Source: Thalassia testudinum (Eukaryota > Streptophyta > Magnoliopsida > Alismatales > Hydrocharitaceae). From it: a DNA stretch of 64,000 bases. Positions 18,604 to 29,399 of the stretch are shown here, piece by piece. Under the pieces are notes generated by a model. That model was given only the letters and a program-made list of their open reading frames with translations. It was not told the origin of the DNA and made no database searches. Position 1 is the first letter of the stretch. Every line of letters starts with the position of its first letter. Location of the stretch: assembly GCA_037157565.1 (NCBI GenBank), contig JAZHRO010000063.1, positions 153,004,501-153,068,500 of the forward strand, read 5' to 3'. Made by a program: the position numbers and the translations under genes.

Positions 18604-19500
18604 CTCACACCTGACCAAGAACTCCATTTGATTTCTGTTCTCCAGCAACATCGTAGAGCCATTGGATGGACTCTTGATGATTTGACTGGCATAAGCCCTT
18701 CATACTGCACACATCGAATCTACACAGAAGAAGGCGCACGACCTTCAAGAGAAATGCAAAGACGCCTAAACCCTAACCTATAGGAGGTCGTGAAAAAGGA
18801 GATCATAAAGTGGTTAGATGCAGGGATCATCTACCCGATCTCCGACAGTCGTTGGGTGAGTCCAATACAGGTGATGCCTAAAAAGGCAGGACTTACCATT
18901 ATCACGACTGAAGCCGGAGAAGTCATTCCTACCCAGATAGCTAACTCGTGGAGAGTCTGCATTGATTACAGAAGACTAAATTCCTCCACGAAGAAGGCTC
19001 ATTTCCCACTACCGTTTATTGATCAGATCCTCGAAAAACTAGTGGGAAATAGGTTCTTCTGCTTTCTTGATGGGTACTCCGATTACAACCAGGTGGAAAT
19101 CCATCCAGAGGACCAAGAAAAGACCACATTCACCTACCCCTTCGGGACATACGTGTTTCGAAGGATGCCTTTCGGTCTCTGCAATGCACCTGCAACTTTT
19201 CAGCGGTGCATGCTTGCCATATTCTCAGATATGGTAGGTGACTATCTGGAAGTCTTCATGGATGACTTTTCAGTTTTTGGAGCATCATTTGACGATTGCC
19301 TCCAACACTTGGTCCAAATACTCAGGCGGTGCATCGATGTGAATTTGGTTCTTTCCTGGGAAAAGAGCCATTTCATGGTGCCTGAGGGAATTGTCCTAGG
19401 ACATTTAATCTTGAAGAAAGGCATCCAAGTGGATCGAGCTAAGGTTAACATGATTTCCAAGCTCCCTATGCCTAGCTCGATTAAGGACATCTGATCTTTT
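18604..19500 (+). pseudogene. E2B reverse transcriptase
   Basis: Same frame. Conserved GISPSYCTHRI, LDAGIIYPISDS and FPLPFIDQILE blocks lead to the polymerase core with [15 protein letters not shown] and the catalytic FMDD box (FMDDFSVFG, near 19255). In-frame stops: TAG at 18781 and TGA at 19492. The FSGYN block reads YSDYN here, an additional weak point in a normally invariant Gly. Confidence 0.88.
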
Positions 19501-21420
19501 TTGGGGCACGTCAATTTTTACTGTCGATTTATCCCTGATTTCTCCAGAATCGCACGCCCCCTGACCAATCTTCTCTCCAAGGATGTGCCTTTCAAAATTT
19601 CCAAGGAATGCACTCAAGCATTTGAGATCCTACGTGACCGAGTCACCCAAGCCCTGATCCTACAGTCCCTTGATTGGTCTCAACCCTTTGAGATCATGTG
19701 CGATGCATCTGACTTCGCTGTGGGAGCGGCTTTGGGGCAGAAAATTGACGGGAAACCTGAGGTCATTTACTATGCCAGCAAAACACTGGATGAGGCTCAA
19801 CGTAACTATACGGTTACTGAGAAAGAGTTGCTGGCCATAGTATTTTCCCTGGAAAAATTCAGATCATACCTTCTGGGTTCCCGTGTCATCATATACTCGG
19901 ATCACACAGCTGTGAGGCATCTCCTTGCAAAGAAGGACGTGAAACCTCGATTAATCCGAAGGATCTTGCTGTTGCAAGAATTTGACCTTGAGATTCGTGA
20001 CAAGGCGGGAAAGCAAAATGTGGTAGCTGATCACTTGTCCCGCCTTCCTTCTGAAATAATTGACCCTTCCGGACCTATCACAGAACATTTTCCTGATGAG
20101 CACCTCCTGACTATCAGTACAAGTCTTCCATGGTTCGTTGATATAGTTAATTACCTGGCATCACATCAGATTCCGCCCGATTGGCCGAAGGCCAAGAAGG
20201 ACAAATTGCATTTCGATGCCAAGTATTACCTATGGGAAGACCCGTATCTATTCCGCATTGGTGCTGATCAGATAATTCGACGGTGCGTCGCGGAAATGGA
20301 AATCACAGACATACTCTCGTTTTGCCACGACCAGGCATGCGGTGGACATTTCTCAGGACATAAAATCGCATCAAAAGTCCTCCAATGTGGCTTTTACTGG
20401 CCCACAATTTTCAAGGATGCATACGATCACTGTAAGGCATGTTCCCGTTGCCAGACTCTGGGCAACATGAGCCATCGAGACATGATGCCTCTACAGCCGA
20501 TCTTGGTATGCGAAATTTTTGATGTCTGGGGGATTGATTTCATGGGACCCTTCCCGATCTCGGATGGCTTCGAATACATCTTACTCGCAGTTGACTATGT
20601 GTCCAAGTGGATAGAAGCCATTCCAACCCGAACCAACAATCATAAAGTTGTTATAAAATTCATTCATCAAAACATTTTCTCAAGGTTCGAGATCCCACGT
20701 GCTATAATTTCCGACGGAGGGACCCATTTCACAAACGCTCAGTTCAGGTCACTGATGACCAAATACGGGGTGTCACACCGAATCTCTACTCCTTACCACC
20801 CCCAAACTAATGGTCTAGCCGAGCCATCTAACCGAGAGATCAAGAAGATCCTTTAGGTTACTGTTCGACCAGATAGAAAAGATTGATCTTCCTAGCTTCC
20901 GGAAGCATTGTGGGCCTATAGGACCGCTCACAAGACCCAATTAGGAATGTCTCCCTTCAGACTAGTGTACGGGAAGGCATGTCACCTCCCCATCGAATTG
21001 GAGCATAAAGCCTATTGGGCAGTACGGAATTGTAATCTAGATCTTTCTAAGGCTGGAACCCACAGAAGACTTCAAATAAGCGAGATCGACGAATTACGCC
21101 ACGACGTGTATGAGAACTCGCGAATTTACAAAGAACAGGTTAAAGCTTTTCACGACAAACACATTTCTAGAAAGGTCTTTCATCCTGGTCAAAAGGTTTT
21201 ACTCTTTGATGCCCAACTCAAATTATTCCCAGGAAAGCTAAGATCTAAGTGGGTCGGACCCTACATAGTCCGACAAATCTTCGGAAATGGAGCCATTGAA
21301 ATTAGCCCACTCAGCCATGATTCTGAACCCTTTGTTGTGAACGGTCAGAGACTCAAACCGTTCATTGACATGACCAATATAGATTTGGCTGAGTCATCCT
21401 TTACCCTCCATTCCTCTTAA
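19501..21420 (+). pseudogene. E2B RNase H and integrase
   Basis: Same frame. RNase H ([36 protein letters not shown]) is followed by the integrase HHCC region ([21 protein letters not shown]). The DDE core has D in GIDFMG, D in SDGGTHF and E in GLAEPS; the C-terminal module contains [10 protein letters not shown]. The first 451 codons are open (19501-20853); stops follow at 20854, 20884 and 20893, then 170 open codons to TAA 21418. Homologous to 4691-6136 with only scattered mismatches. Confidence 0.9.
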
Positions 21421-22871
21421 GCTCATTGCGCCCAGCCGATGGCGTAAAACTCAGCGCTTAACGGGAGGCAACCCGTCATTCTTTGAAAAACCCGAAACCT
21501 TTTCTGACATCTCTATGCGGAATTCATATTGCACTTTAGGGTTCATCCATTAGAACAGCCGACTTCACCTCAGGTATCCCTACCCGAGATTAGAAATCAT
21601 TCGCAACAAGTCACTTCGACCCATTCACTCACCACACACCTGTCCTAATGCATGAACTAAGCTGAAATCGAACCCACCTAATTCACAATGGGGACATTGC
21701 AAATCTTAGGCATGGGGGCGGTATGAAAATGCCAAATGTCAGGAAAATTCATATCAAGAAAGGGTTTCATTTAAAAAAAAAAAAAAGACTTGAAGGAGGG
21801 GAGGAACAATTCAGGGTCATACAAATGAGAGGAGGAAAAGAGTAAAATGCCAAAAAAGGAGCACAAAATGAAAATGAAAAGAAATAGTCATTAGTAAAAG
21901 ATTAAGGGGTTAACTGAAGTTCTAGACCAAATCAAGAAAAAGAAAAAAAGTGCTAAGGAGATATAACAAGAGATTAGCGGGAACGCTGGTCTTAGGCCTC
22001 TTGGGCTAGATTCGTTAGCTTAAAAATTCACATATCTGCTAAAATCTGGATAATCCTCAAGAGGTTGGGGAAAATGCGAAGCTTGAGTATTAGGTCTAAG
22101 GCTTAGGAAGTATTCGACCTCGTTAACTGACCTCCGAATTCTCACACAGTCTGGTTCAGTGTGCATAAACATCCAAATCACGTAAAAGCATTTAATGTTC
22201 TACAAAAGTCATCTAGATTAGGAGCAGCCAATCAACACAAGTTGATTTGGATGAGTTCCCAGCGCGGAGAGGTGGCAAATTCCCCTCGAAGATGCGTAAC
22301 AACATATCGTCTCCTCGGTGCTTGTCTCTTAGGATATTTAAATATCCTACTGGGGGCATGTAAGCGCTCTGCTGGTTCAGATACCATGGGCGGCATTATC
22401 AGGAAATGTCAATCGCCAGGGTCTGAATTCGGCCACGGAATGCCGTGGGCGGGATTATCTCGAAATCTCGAAAGCCAGGGACCCTTGAGGATTGATGATG
22501 GGGACGAGGAATCTGATACAGACCGTGTTGAGAAGCTAATCCGAGGCTAGAAATAAAAAGAAAAAAGAGAGAAAAGCTCTCCAAACAAATAAATCTTCTA
22601 TCTCTCTCTTACAAAAACGCACTGTAAAACTGAACCTAGGCTAAAAATGTCTCAAGCACGGGAGCTTTAACCGCGGAGTCCAACAAACCCTAGGTTAGTT
22701 TCTGTGGGCCTTAGAAACCTTTGCGGAGGACTGAGGCTAAAGCGGAATAGGTCCGCATTTTGCTTGGTACTTGAATACCTCTAGGCCTATTGTCGGCATT
22801 CTAACCTAATCACAAAAGAAAAAGAAAAGCACTTACACTCAGGGTCTAGAACAGAAGTTAAAACCTTGAAA
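21421..22871 (+). other. E2B 3' untranslated region with conserved motifs
   Basis: No real gene. Order of elements: ACGGG-AGGCAA-CCCGT stem-loop (21461-21476) 40 bases after the stop; CTCAGGTA stem (21569-21588, one A/C mismatch); GACATTGCAAAT / TTAGGCATGGGGG box (21685-21718); A/G-rich stretch (21770-21970); perfect palindrome TAGGATATTTAAATATCCTA (22330-22349); and two tandem ATTATC...CGAAAT...GCCAGG units (22389-22482), one fewer than E2A. Confidence 0.75.
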
Positions 22872-22909
22872 TTTTGCTGAGGGACTAGCAAAAGATAGGC
22901 ATGGGGGTA
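22872..22909 (+). promoter_or_regulatory. E2B pre-LTR hairpin and polypurine tract
   Basis: TTTTGCTG pairs with TAGCAAAA (one G-U pair) around AGGGAC, then ATAGGCATGGGGGTA runs to the LTR start at 22910. Confidence 0.85.
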
Positions 22910-25539
22910 TGATGAGAGCCTCATCATGAGCCATAACTAGCTCATTTTGACCCAATAAAGAAGATAAAAGCTCCTACATAACCTAGAAGAAGGCCTAAAT
23001 GAAGGAATAAGTGCTCTGAGAAGAAAACATGAAATAAAGGTTAAAACTGTAATTTTACCATTGCAGTACATAAAAGGAATTTCTCAAAGGCAAAACATAG
23101 GTCAAAATAAGATAAAAAGTGGGTTGAGTCAATCAGAAATGGGTTCATGTGCAATTTAGGAATTAAATGACATTTGGTAATCCTAAAATAGACCTGCTTA
23201 AATTAACAAGGTTTCGGTCAGAATAAAAATCAAGTAAACCCTCTAAAAATCATGGAAAAATATCCCCTAGGGTTTAGAACACTTAATTTGGCCTTTGGAA
23301 CCCAGTTTGACCTAGATTAGGGTCCTAGCTCATCAATTAACCTAATTTGGGTTTTTACGCAAAATTTACAACCAAACGTGGTCAAACCTAAAATCCAACT
23401 TCACCATTGGATTCCTTAGGTCAAAATTAGGTTTATACTGGACCTAAGAGGAGGTCATCTTGACCTACTTTGCAATTTAGTACACCCAAATCATAATTTG
23501 GTCCCTATCTTTTGAAAATCATTGCAGAGAGACCCCTAATTTCCTCGCCACCTTTGCAATCAAGTACTTCCGCCATTGTTGGGGCAGAATCCTACTCCGG
23601 CGAGGATTAGAGAGGGAATACTCTCTGATTCCTCAGAGATCCCCTCCCAGAAATGGAAGGGAGATTCTATGAAGAATTCCCTTCCATCTGAGGCCTATCA
23701 CGATCTCTGATTTGATCCCAATCTCTTGTGCGAACGCATGAGGGATTTGGGTATCCACCCACTTTCCTTCTCCGGTGAACCGTCGGACATGATTGTGCGC
23801 CCTCGACACACTAGAAAGTTCGGCCAGCACCTATAAATGAATCCCCAAACCCGGCCGCTCAATTTCAGACTTGTCTTGGCGGAGATTCCCCTAAATTTTC
23901 TTCTCTTCCATCTCCGGCCAAGGAACCCGCAAGCTCCGACAACCTCCTCCCCTCCTTCTCGTCGCTCTGCTACCATACCAGCAGCAGAGTCCACTTCGCC
24001 TCTTCCTCCTGCGTCGCGCCGTACCAAGCGCATGTTCCCTTGACCTCGTCCTCGTTGCCGCTCCCTTCCTCAGGGTTCTTCTCCGACGATGGTAGCTATG
24101 CACCGTCCACTCTACTGCCTCTCTCCCTTCCAGAACACTCCAGATATATTCCCCTTCTTCCCCTCTCTCTGTTCCCCCTTACATTTCATTTAATTACCCC
24201 TCAACCACGCCTGACCACCGCCATCTTCCATCCTTCTAGCCAACCTCCGACGAATCGCTCCCGTCGCTCCACACTTCCGCACGACTTGCCGACCAACTCA
24301 GAGGCTCCGCCTCACCACAAGGAACATCCTCCGCCCACCCACTGCCGCTCTACACCCACACAACGCACCCCCGAACACACCCACATCTCCGGTCACAAGA
24401 CGACCTAGGCACGCACGCCTAGGCCGTCCCACGACCTGCGGCACCGTGCACCACCTTCGCCGTGCCACGACGAAGGTCCCCAGCTGGTCTGATTAAGCCG
24501 AGAGGCTTGTTTTGTGTTTGGCAGTATTCCAGCCCCTGCCGCCATTGACGGTTGAAGCAACTTCGGAGCTGCTCCAGGCTTCAGGACCTCCAGCCTTCAG
24601 GTGCGGCGGACTCTGGTGAGCAGTGCAAAGACATCTGGTCCAGCAAAGAGTGCAGCGAAGCCCGTAGCCTTGGCAATTGCAGGAAGAGTCTTTTGCGGGT
24701 GCGCGCGAGAGTGGGGCAGGACTAATAGTCCCACATTGGTTAAATACGAAGCGCAGGTATGGTATAAAATGAATTTGTGTTATCTTCTCGTTGCCTCCGA
24801 ACGTACAGGGGTGAGGTCCCTCGCCTAGCGCTTGCCTCGTCCGCGGTTTCACCTCACGGATTTGGTGGGCTCCGACCCGACCCAATCTGAGCACACCTCG
24901 CGCATCACCCACTCGCCGGTGCGCCTAGTCCCGGGTGCGAAATCCGACCCGATTACCCGTGGCTCTGGGAGAGCGTCCTTGAGTGAATTTCAGAGAGAGA
25001 GAGAGACGTGCAGGTAGAGGGGCAGGGTAGGTTTTGCTTCCACCTCTCTGTGCAGGTAGGCTGAGCGAAGAAGAGAAGAAACTTAGCCAAGGAAGAAAAG
25101 AAGGACTACAGACAAAAAGAAAAAGAAGCAAAGGCAGGAAGAAGACCAAGGAAGAAGAAGCCCTGTAGATCAGAAGAAAAGAAGAAGAAGAACCTACGAA
25201 GAAGAAGAAGAAGGCAGAAGAGAGAAGTAAGACTGCAGAGAAAGCAAAGACCAAGAAAGAAGGCCAAACAAGAAGACTACATTTAAGACGTCTGATAAAG
25301 AAATCAGACGTCCAATTATGTTCTCTCTCTTAGCAACTATTTTTTTTAAATCTCTCTGTGAATCAATTATCTTTCATTTAAAAGTTGTATTCCTTAGTTT
25401 TAAAAGTACTGAGATTGCTCCCTGTGTTCGACCTCCGATACTCCAGTTTTCGAGTAATATAATTCTCTATTTGTTTGAACGCTTTGTCGACTATATTACA
25501 ACATGTTATCTTTTAAAACCCAATCAAGTGCGATAAACA
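22910..25539 (+). repeat. E2B 3' LTR
   Basis: 2630 bases, TGATGAGAGCCTCATCA start and GATAAACA end, matching 7706-10355 with small indels (for example a shorter purine-rich stretch near 25100). Followed by GAATT and then E1 coding sequence. Carries the USE-like/TATA pair (24728-24770) and the paired GACGTCTGAT / ATCAGACGTC arms near 25288-25312. Confidence 0.92.
24728..24770 (+). promoter_or_regulatory. USE-like box and TATA in E2B 3' LTR
   Basis: GTCCCACATTG (24728-24738) and TATAAAAT (24763-24770) separated by 24 bases, the same as at 9526-9568 and in E7. Confidence 0.55.
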
Positions 25540-25540
25540 G

Positions 25541-25814
25541 AATTATTGAAGAATCCAATGCATATGAGGGTGAAGCTTTGAGTAGAATGAGTTGGAGACG
25601 CACCTATCATCCTAGTCAATCTAATGGATGGCTAGACTCAGAGCCTGAAGAGTCATCTTCTAATGAATCAGATATGAGTACTGACGAGGATGAAGTAATT
25701 TCTGACAAGGATTTCAGTGACCTCCCCACAGATCTTCTACTTTCACAGATACCCCTATATGATCCAGAGCCTGGAGAGGGCATGATCTTTGATGTCAATT
25801 ATCATTATGAGGAT
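25541..25814 (+). pseudogene. E1 ORF2, first part (split by E5)
   Basis: Acidic, Ser/Glu/Asp-rich coding sequence of the outer element, resuming immediately after the E2B LTR and ending at the E5 insertion point after codons for EDP. If E5 and one copy of the duplication are ignored, the frame continues without a break at 39115. No domain recognised. The ORF track start at 25503 lies inside the LTR and is not the real start; the true 5' part was probably separated by the E2 insertion. Confidence 0.65.
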
Positions 25815-25819
25815 CCCTA

Positions 25820-28010
25820 TGTTTGCACCTCAAAACACGCCTGTAATAATGCCTTCTTGTGCTATTTTCTAGCATTAAAATTGCATAATAGGATCCTGTA
25901 ATCACATTTGTAAAAACGCTTGCATGCATGCATTTAATCAAGAGAAGAAGAGGAGTGAAACAATGGCTTACATAGTTACATTTTATCCCAAGTGCCTCCT
26001 TGCAAATTCCACCTCTTTTTATTTTTTTCTCTCTTGATTTCTTCTTTTCTTCTTCCCGCGGCTGCACTTCTTCCCGCAGCAGCTGCATGCATTTACTCCA
26101 CGTCACTTCCCCCTGCCAACGCCGCTCCCTACAGCTGCAACTCCTGCACCCTCTCCCTGCTGCAGCCGGCACGCCACTCTCTCCTCCTCTATTAGAAGCT
26201 GCAGCTTCATCCTCGCAACAGAGGCGGCTGCACGAAACAAACCCGTAGCCATCTTCTCCACCGTCTTCCCCTCCCATACGTCGGCCCTCCGTCGAGGAGG
26301 CACCCGACGAGCAGGAGTACCCACTATGGTGCACACCACCACAGTGGGGACACCACCGCCCAGCTCTTCGACGAGCCGGTGGGCGTGGTGTCATCCTCGT
26401 TTCATTTTTTCTCTCTTTAACGCCATTGCCGCCGCTCCAAGCTCCGAAGCTTGAAGCCACGGCATCAGCAGCCACGCAGCAGCAGCAGGTCCTCCCTGCT
26501 CCTCCGCGACCGTCCCCACAGCCGCTCACCGCCTCCGCACGCGTCTGCAGGGCGTTCCCCGCCTCCGTCTCCGTTCTGTCCGCCTCGCAGTTGCACCCGT
26601 AGCCGCTGCCGCACGCACTGCAGCGGCTGGCTACGGCCTTGCGCCGACCCCTGCCCTCCTCCGCGACCCTCCGCGACCACCTGCAGACCGCCTCCACGCT
26701 CACTCCTCCGCGCCATCGCCCGCTCGTCGACTTCGCGCACGCCTGCAGAACCCTACGCAAAGAAGGCGCGCCCGCACCCGTCGTTTCCAGACGTCCGCTG
26801 CCTTCTCCAGACGACGCGACTCCAGACGTCCGCCGCCTCGAGCAGACGTCTTACTCGCGCGTCCGCTCTCTCTCTCTCGCCCGCTCTCTCTCTCTCTCTG
26901 CTGATCTCTCCCGCCCGCTCCCGCTCTCTCTCACGTATTCTCTCTCTCTCTCTCTCTTTTTTACTCACTAACAGACACACACTCACAGCAACGCACACAC
27001 ACACACATTCACCGACGCACACACACCTATACCAACACATACACACACACTCACACACTTATAGTAACATATATATAAATATATATATACATACATACAT
27101 ATATATATATATACATAGTATATCTATATAGTTATGTATACATACACATATATATAATATATATACATATATATATAATATATATATATATCTACTCATA
27201 TATACATCTATATACTTACACATATATATCTATATATATATATCTATACATATATAACTATACATTTATATATATATATAGATATATTTACTTATATACA
27301 TATATATGTACATATATTTTCATGTTATTTATTATACGCTGTATCGCGGGAATATCTGCACCAGTTGCTGATATTCCTTGATACACGCGTACAAAAAAAG
27401 CGTGGTCCCATACATCATCCATCCTCCATCCACACTCCACGCGGCACCTAGTCGTGTTGGTTGCGTCTCTCTAGACGTCGACTGACTCGACATAGTGCTA
27501 CACTCCATCGCCACCTCCACCCCCACCCCTTTATATATATACTACATATATGTATATATATACATACTATATTTACTTTCTGTCTATTTGCTTTTCTGTT
27601 CGTAAAAAGATAAAAAAAATACATAAAAAAGAAAAGATAATCTTTGACTTGCAGGTACCTCGTCTTGCGAGTAGCAAGACTTGTTTTGGGACTCTGTTTG
27701 GCTAAAAGCCAAGGACACAATTTTGAGAGTGTGCCTCAAGAACAAGGATTACCATAAAAAAACCTAAATAAGAAAAACACCAAAAACACAATAAACGAAC
27801 GGAAGAGACGCGTTTTAAGGAAAACGTAGAAACACGACTTTAACCCAACTTCCCTGTATTCGACCCTGGGCTTGAAAGTGATAAGATAAAATCAATTAGG
27901 CCAGGTTAAAAATTTTGTAAAGAGATGGTTAGGTCCAAATTAGGTTAACCACTATACACATTTCAACGATAAAAATATCATATTAACAACCTATTCGGGC
28001 CGACCCATCA
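25820..28010 (+). repeat. E5 5' LTR
   Basis: 2191 bases, TGTTTGCACC start and GACCCATCA end. Contents: a 12-pair hairpin around CACAC (26320-26348, one mismatch), a GC-rich Pro/Arg/Ser-coding-like stretch (26440-26850), three GACGTC sites at 26790-26855 and one near 27475, CT and CA repeats (26870-27060), and an AT microsatellite (27061-27320). Long ORFs on both strands reflect composition only. Confidence 0.92.
27061..27320. repeat. AT-rich microsatellite in E5 5' LTR
   Basis: Irregular runs of TATA, TATACA and TATATC type. The homologous stretch in the other LTR (38041-38425) is over 100 bases longer and accounts for most of the length difference between the two LTRs. Confidence 0.9.
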
Positions 28011-28019
28011 TAACTTTTC

Positions 28020-28046
28020 TGGCGCCATTGCCGGGGAGGTGCGCCT
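28020..28046 (+). promoter_or_regulatory. E5 primer binding site (tRNA-Asp) with hairpin
   Basis: TGGCGCCATTGCCGGGG at 28020-28036, ten bases after the LTR, complementary to tRNA-Asp with one mismatch. GGCGC (28021-28025) can pair with GCGCC just downstream, a different stem from that of E1/E2 but covering the same site. Confidence 0.88.
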
Positions 28047-29399
28047 TCGAGTAAGTTTCTATCCAAATCCTTTCAATTTTTCTCTTCCCTCTTCACGGGT
28101 ATTGTTGTTTTTGGTGTGCAGGTGAACTTGGTGGAAGGAGAAGGAAAGCAGACGAAGTCGGGAACGAGGGCAGATCCAAGGCGGGAACGAGAGCGTGAAG
28201 ACGCCGACACCGCATTGGGGCTTCGCACACGTTGCCAAACCAGTAGGATTTCTCTTTCTTAGCAAACTAGGGTTAGCTTGCCACCCAAAAAAAAAAAAAA
28301 ACTAGAAAAACTTCTTGGGATTTCTTGGGGCAAGTGGATTAAAATTCACTTGTTTGATTGGTTGTATTCACTCCCACTGCCCCGGGATTTCCCGCCACAC
28401 TTCGCATAGTGAAAATCCGAGAATCTTGATTCTTGGATTTCTCGCCGAGGGAAGTATTCTTTGAGGCAAAGAAAAAGATTGCTTATATCTCTCTTTTGCC
28501 TCACTTATCTTTAATTCAGGATCACATTTTTGGTGGGGAGACTTGGAATTGAGTTGATTCCAACCACACCACGACTTTTCAAACTTGCCTGTGATTCGAT
28601 CCTGAATACTTCAACCCCAACAATTTTATTTTCTTTATCTTTTGGTTGAAGCCTTGTGTGTGGAAATCATTTCTGGTGATTGGGAGCACTTGAATTGAAG
28701 TGCTTTGGCTCCCTGTCACATTGATATAAAACTGATTCGTGCATCCACACTTAGAAATCTCCATTTAGGGTAGCCCATTGCATTTTAGCATGCATTAACT
28801 AACTGATAATTGAAGAAGGGTTTCTTGGGTTTTAGAAGGAAAACCTGTATTTTTGCAAAAACCCGGAGATTCGTTGAATTGGTAATTTAGCAAAACCCTA
28901 AAATTCATACTACTTAAGGCTGAACTCTAAAAACCATTCACCAATAAAAACTTCAATTCGGGGAGATTTCCCCGTTGCATGCTTGTTCTTACACACTCTT
29001 AAAATCAATCACTTGGGCATTACCCGTAAACAACGCCCTTCACATTACAAAAGCACTTGACCCTAAGCCTCTAATTAAAACTGGTAGTAACTTGACCCTT
29101 ACTAAGGATTGGAGGTCTAACTACCTGCGTGTAGCGACTACTGCTGGTGAGAGTTCTCGTGTGCTATCGAGTGTCTAAGACTGGGGCAAACGGCCTTTCA
29201 ATCTGGCTCGGTGGTTCTGCGGTGCTCGCATTCGGTTCCGTAGTTCGTGATAGTAGGTAACTTAGATCTTTAGGTCTAAGGGCACACTATAGAGGTTAGG
29301 AACTTGACTGTATTGATTTGTAATCAAGTGTACCTTTGCGGCGTCATTTCTCTCATCCCTTTTCCCTTCTCATCTCCCCAATTCTTCCTGCGGTAGTGC
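28047..29399 (+). other. E5 leader
   Basis: About 1.35 kb of untranslated leader with no credible gene. It ends in CGGTAGTGC immediately before the gag ATG, a context shared with the E2B gag start. Confidence 0.7.

Larger units (their letters stand above)
7706..25539 (+). mobile_element. E2B: full-length Athila (Ty3/gypsy) element, inactive
   Basis: Two LTRs of about 2.64 kb (7706-10355, 22910-25539), primer site, leader, one gag-pol frame, 1.5 kb 3' untranslated region and polypurine tract. Without the solo LTR and a probable insert in its gag start it would be about 14 kb. The domain order gag-PR-RT-RH-INT, tRNA-Asp primer and LLDLGAS protease fit Athila. Eleven in-frame stops make it inactive. 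A polypurine tract lies directly left of its 5' LTR, showing that it is joined head-to-tail to E2A through a shared LTR rather than being an independent insertion. Confidence 0.88.

Noticed and set aside
25795..26760. 321-codon minus-strand ORF and overlapping Arg/Pro/Ser-rich ORFs (also 36758-37716)
   Set aside because: They lie entirely in the E5 LTRs, occur in several frames on both strands, and follow GC- and CT-rich composition; no domain and no frame conservation between the two LTRs.
27061..27320. AT repeat considered as a centromeric satellite or replication origin
   Set aside because: It is an internal microsatellite of an LTR and is present in both E5 LTRs.
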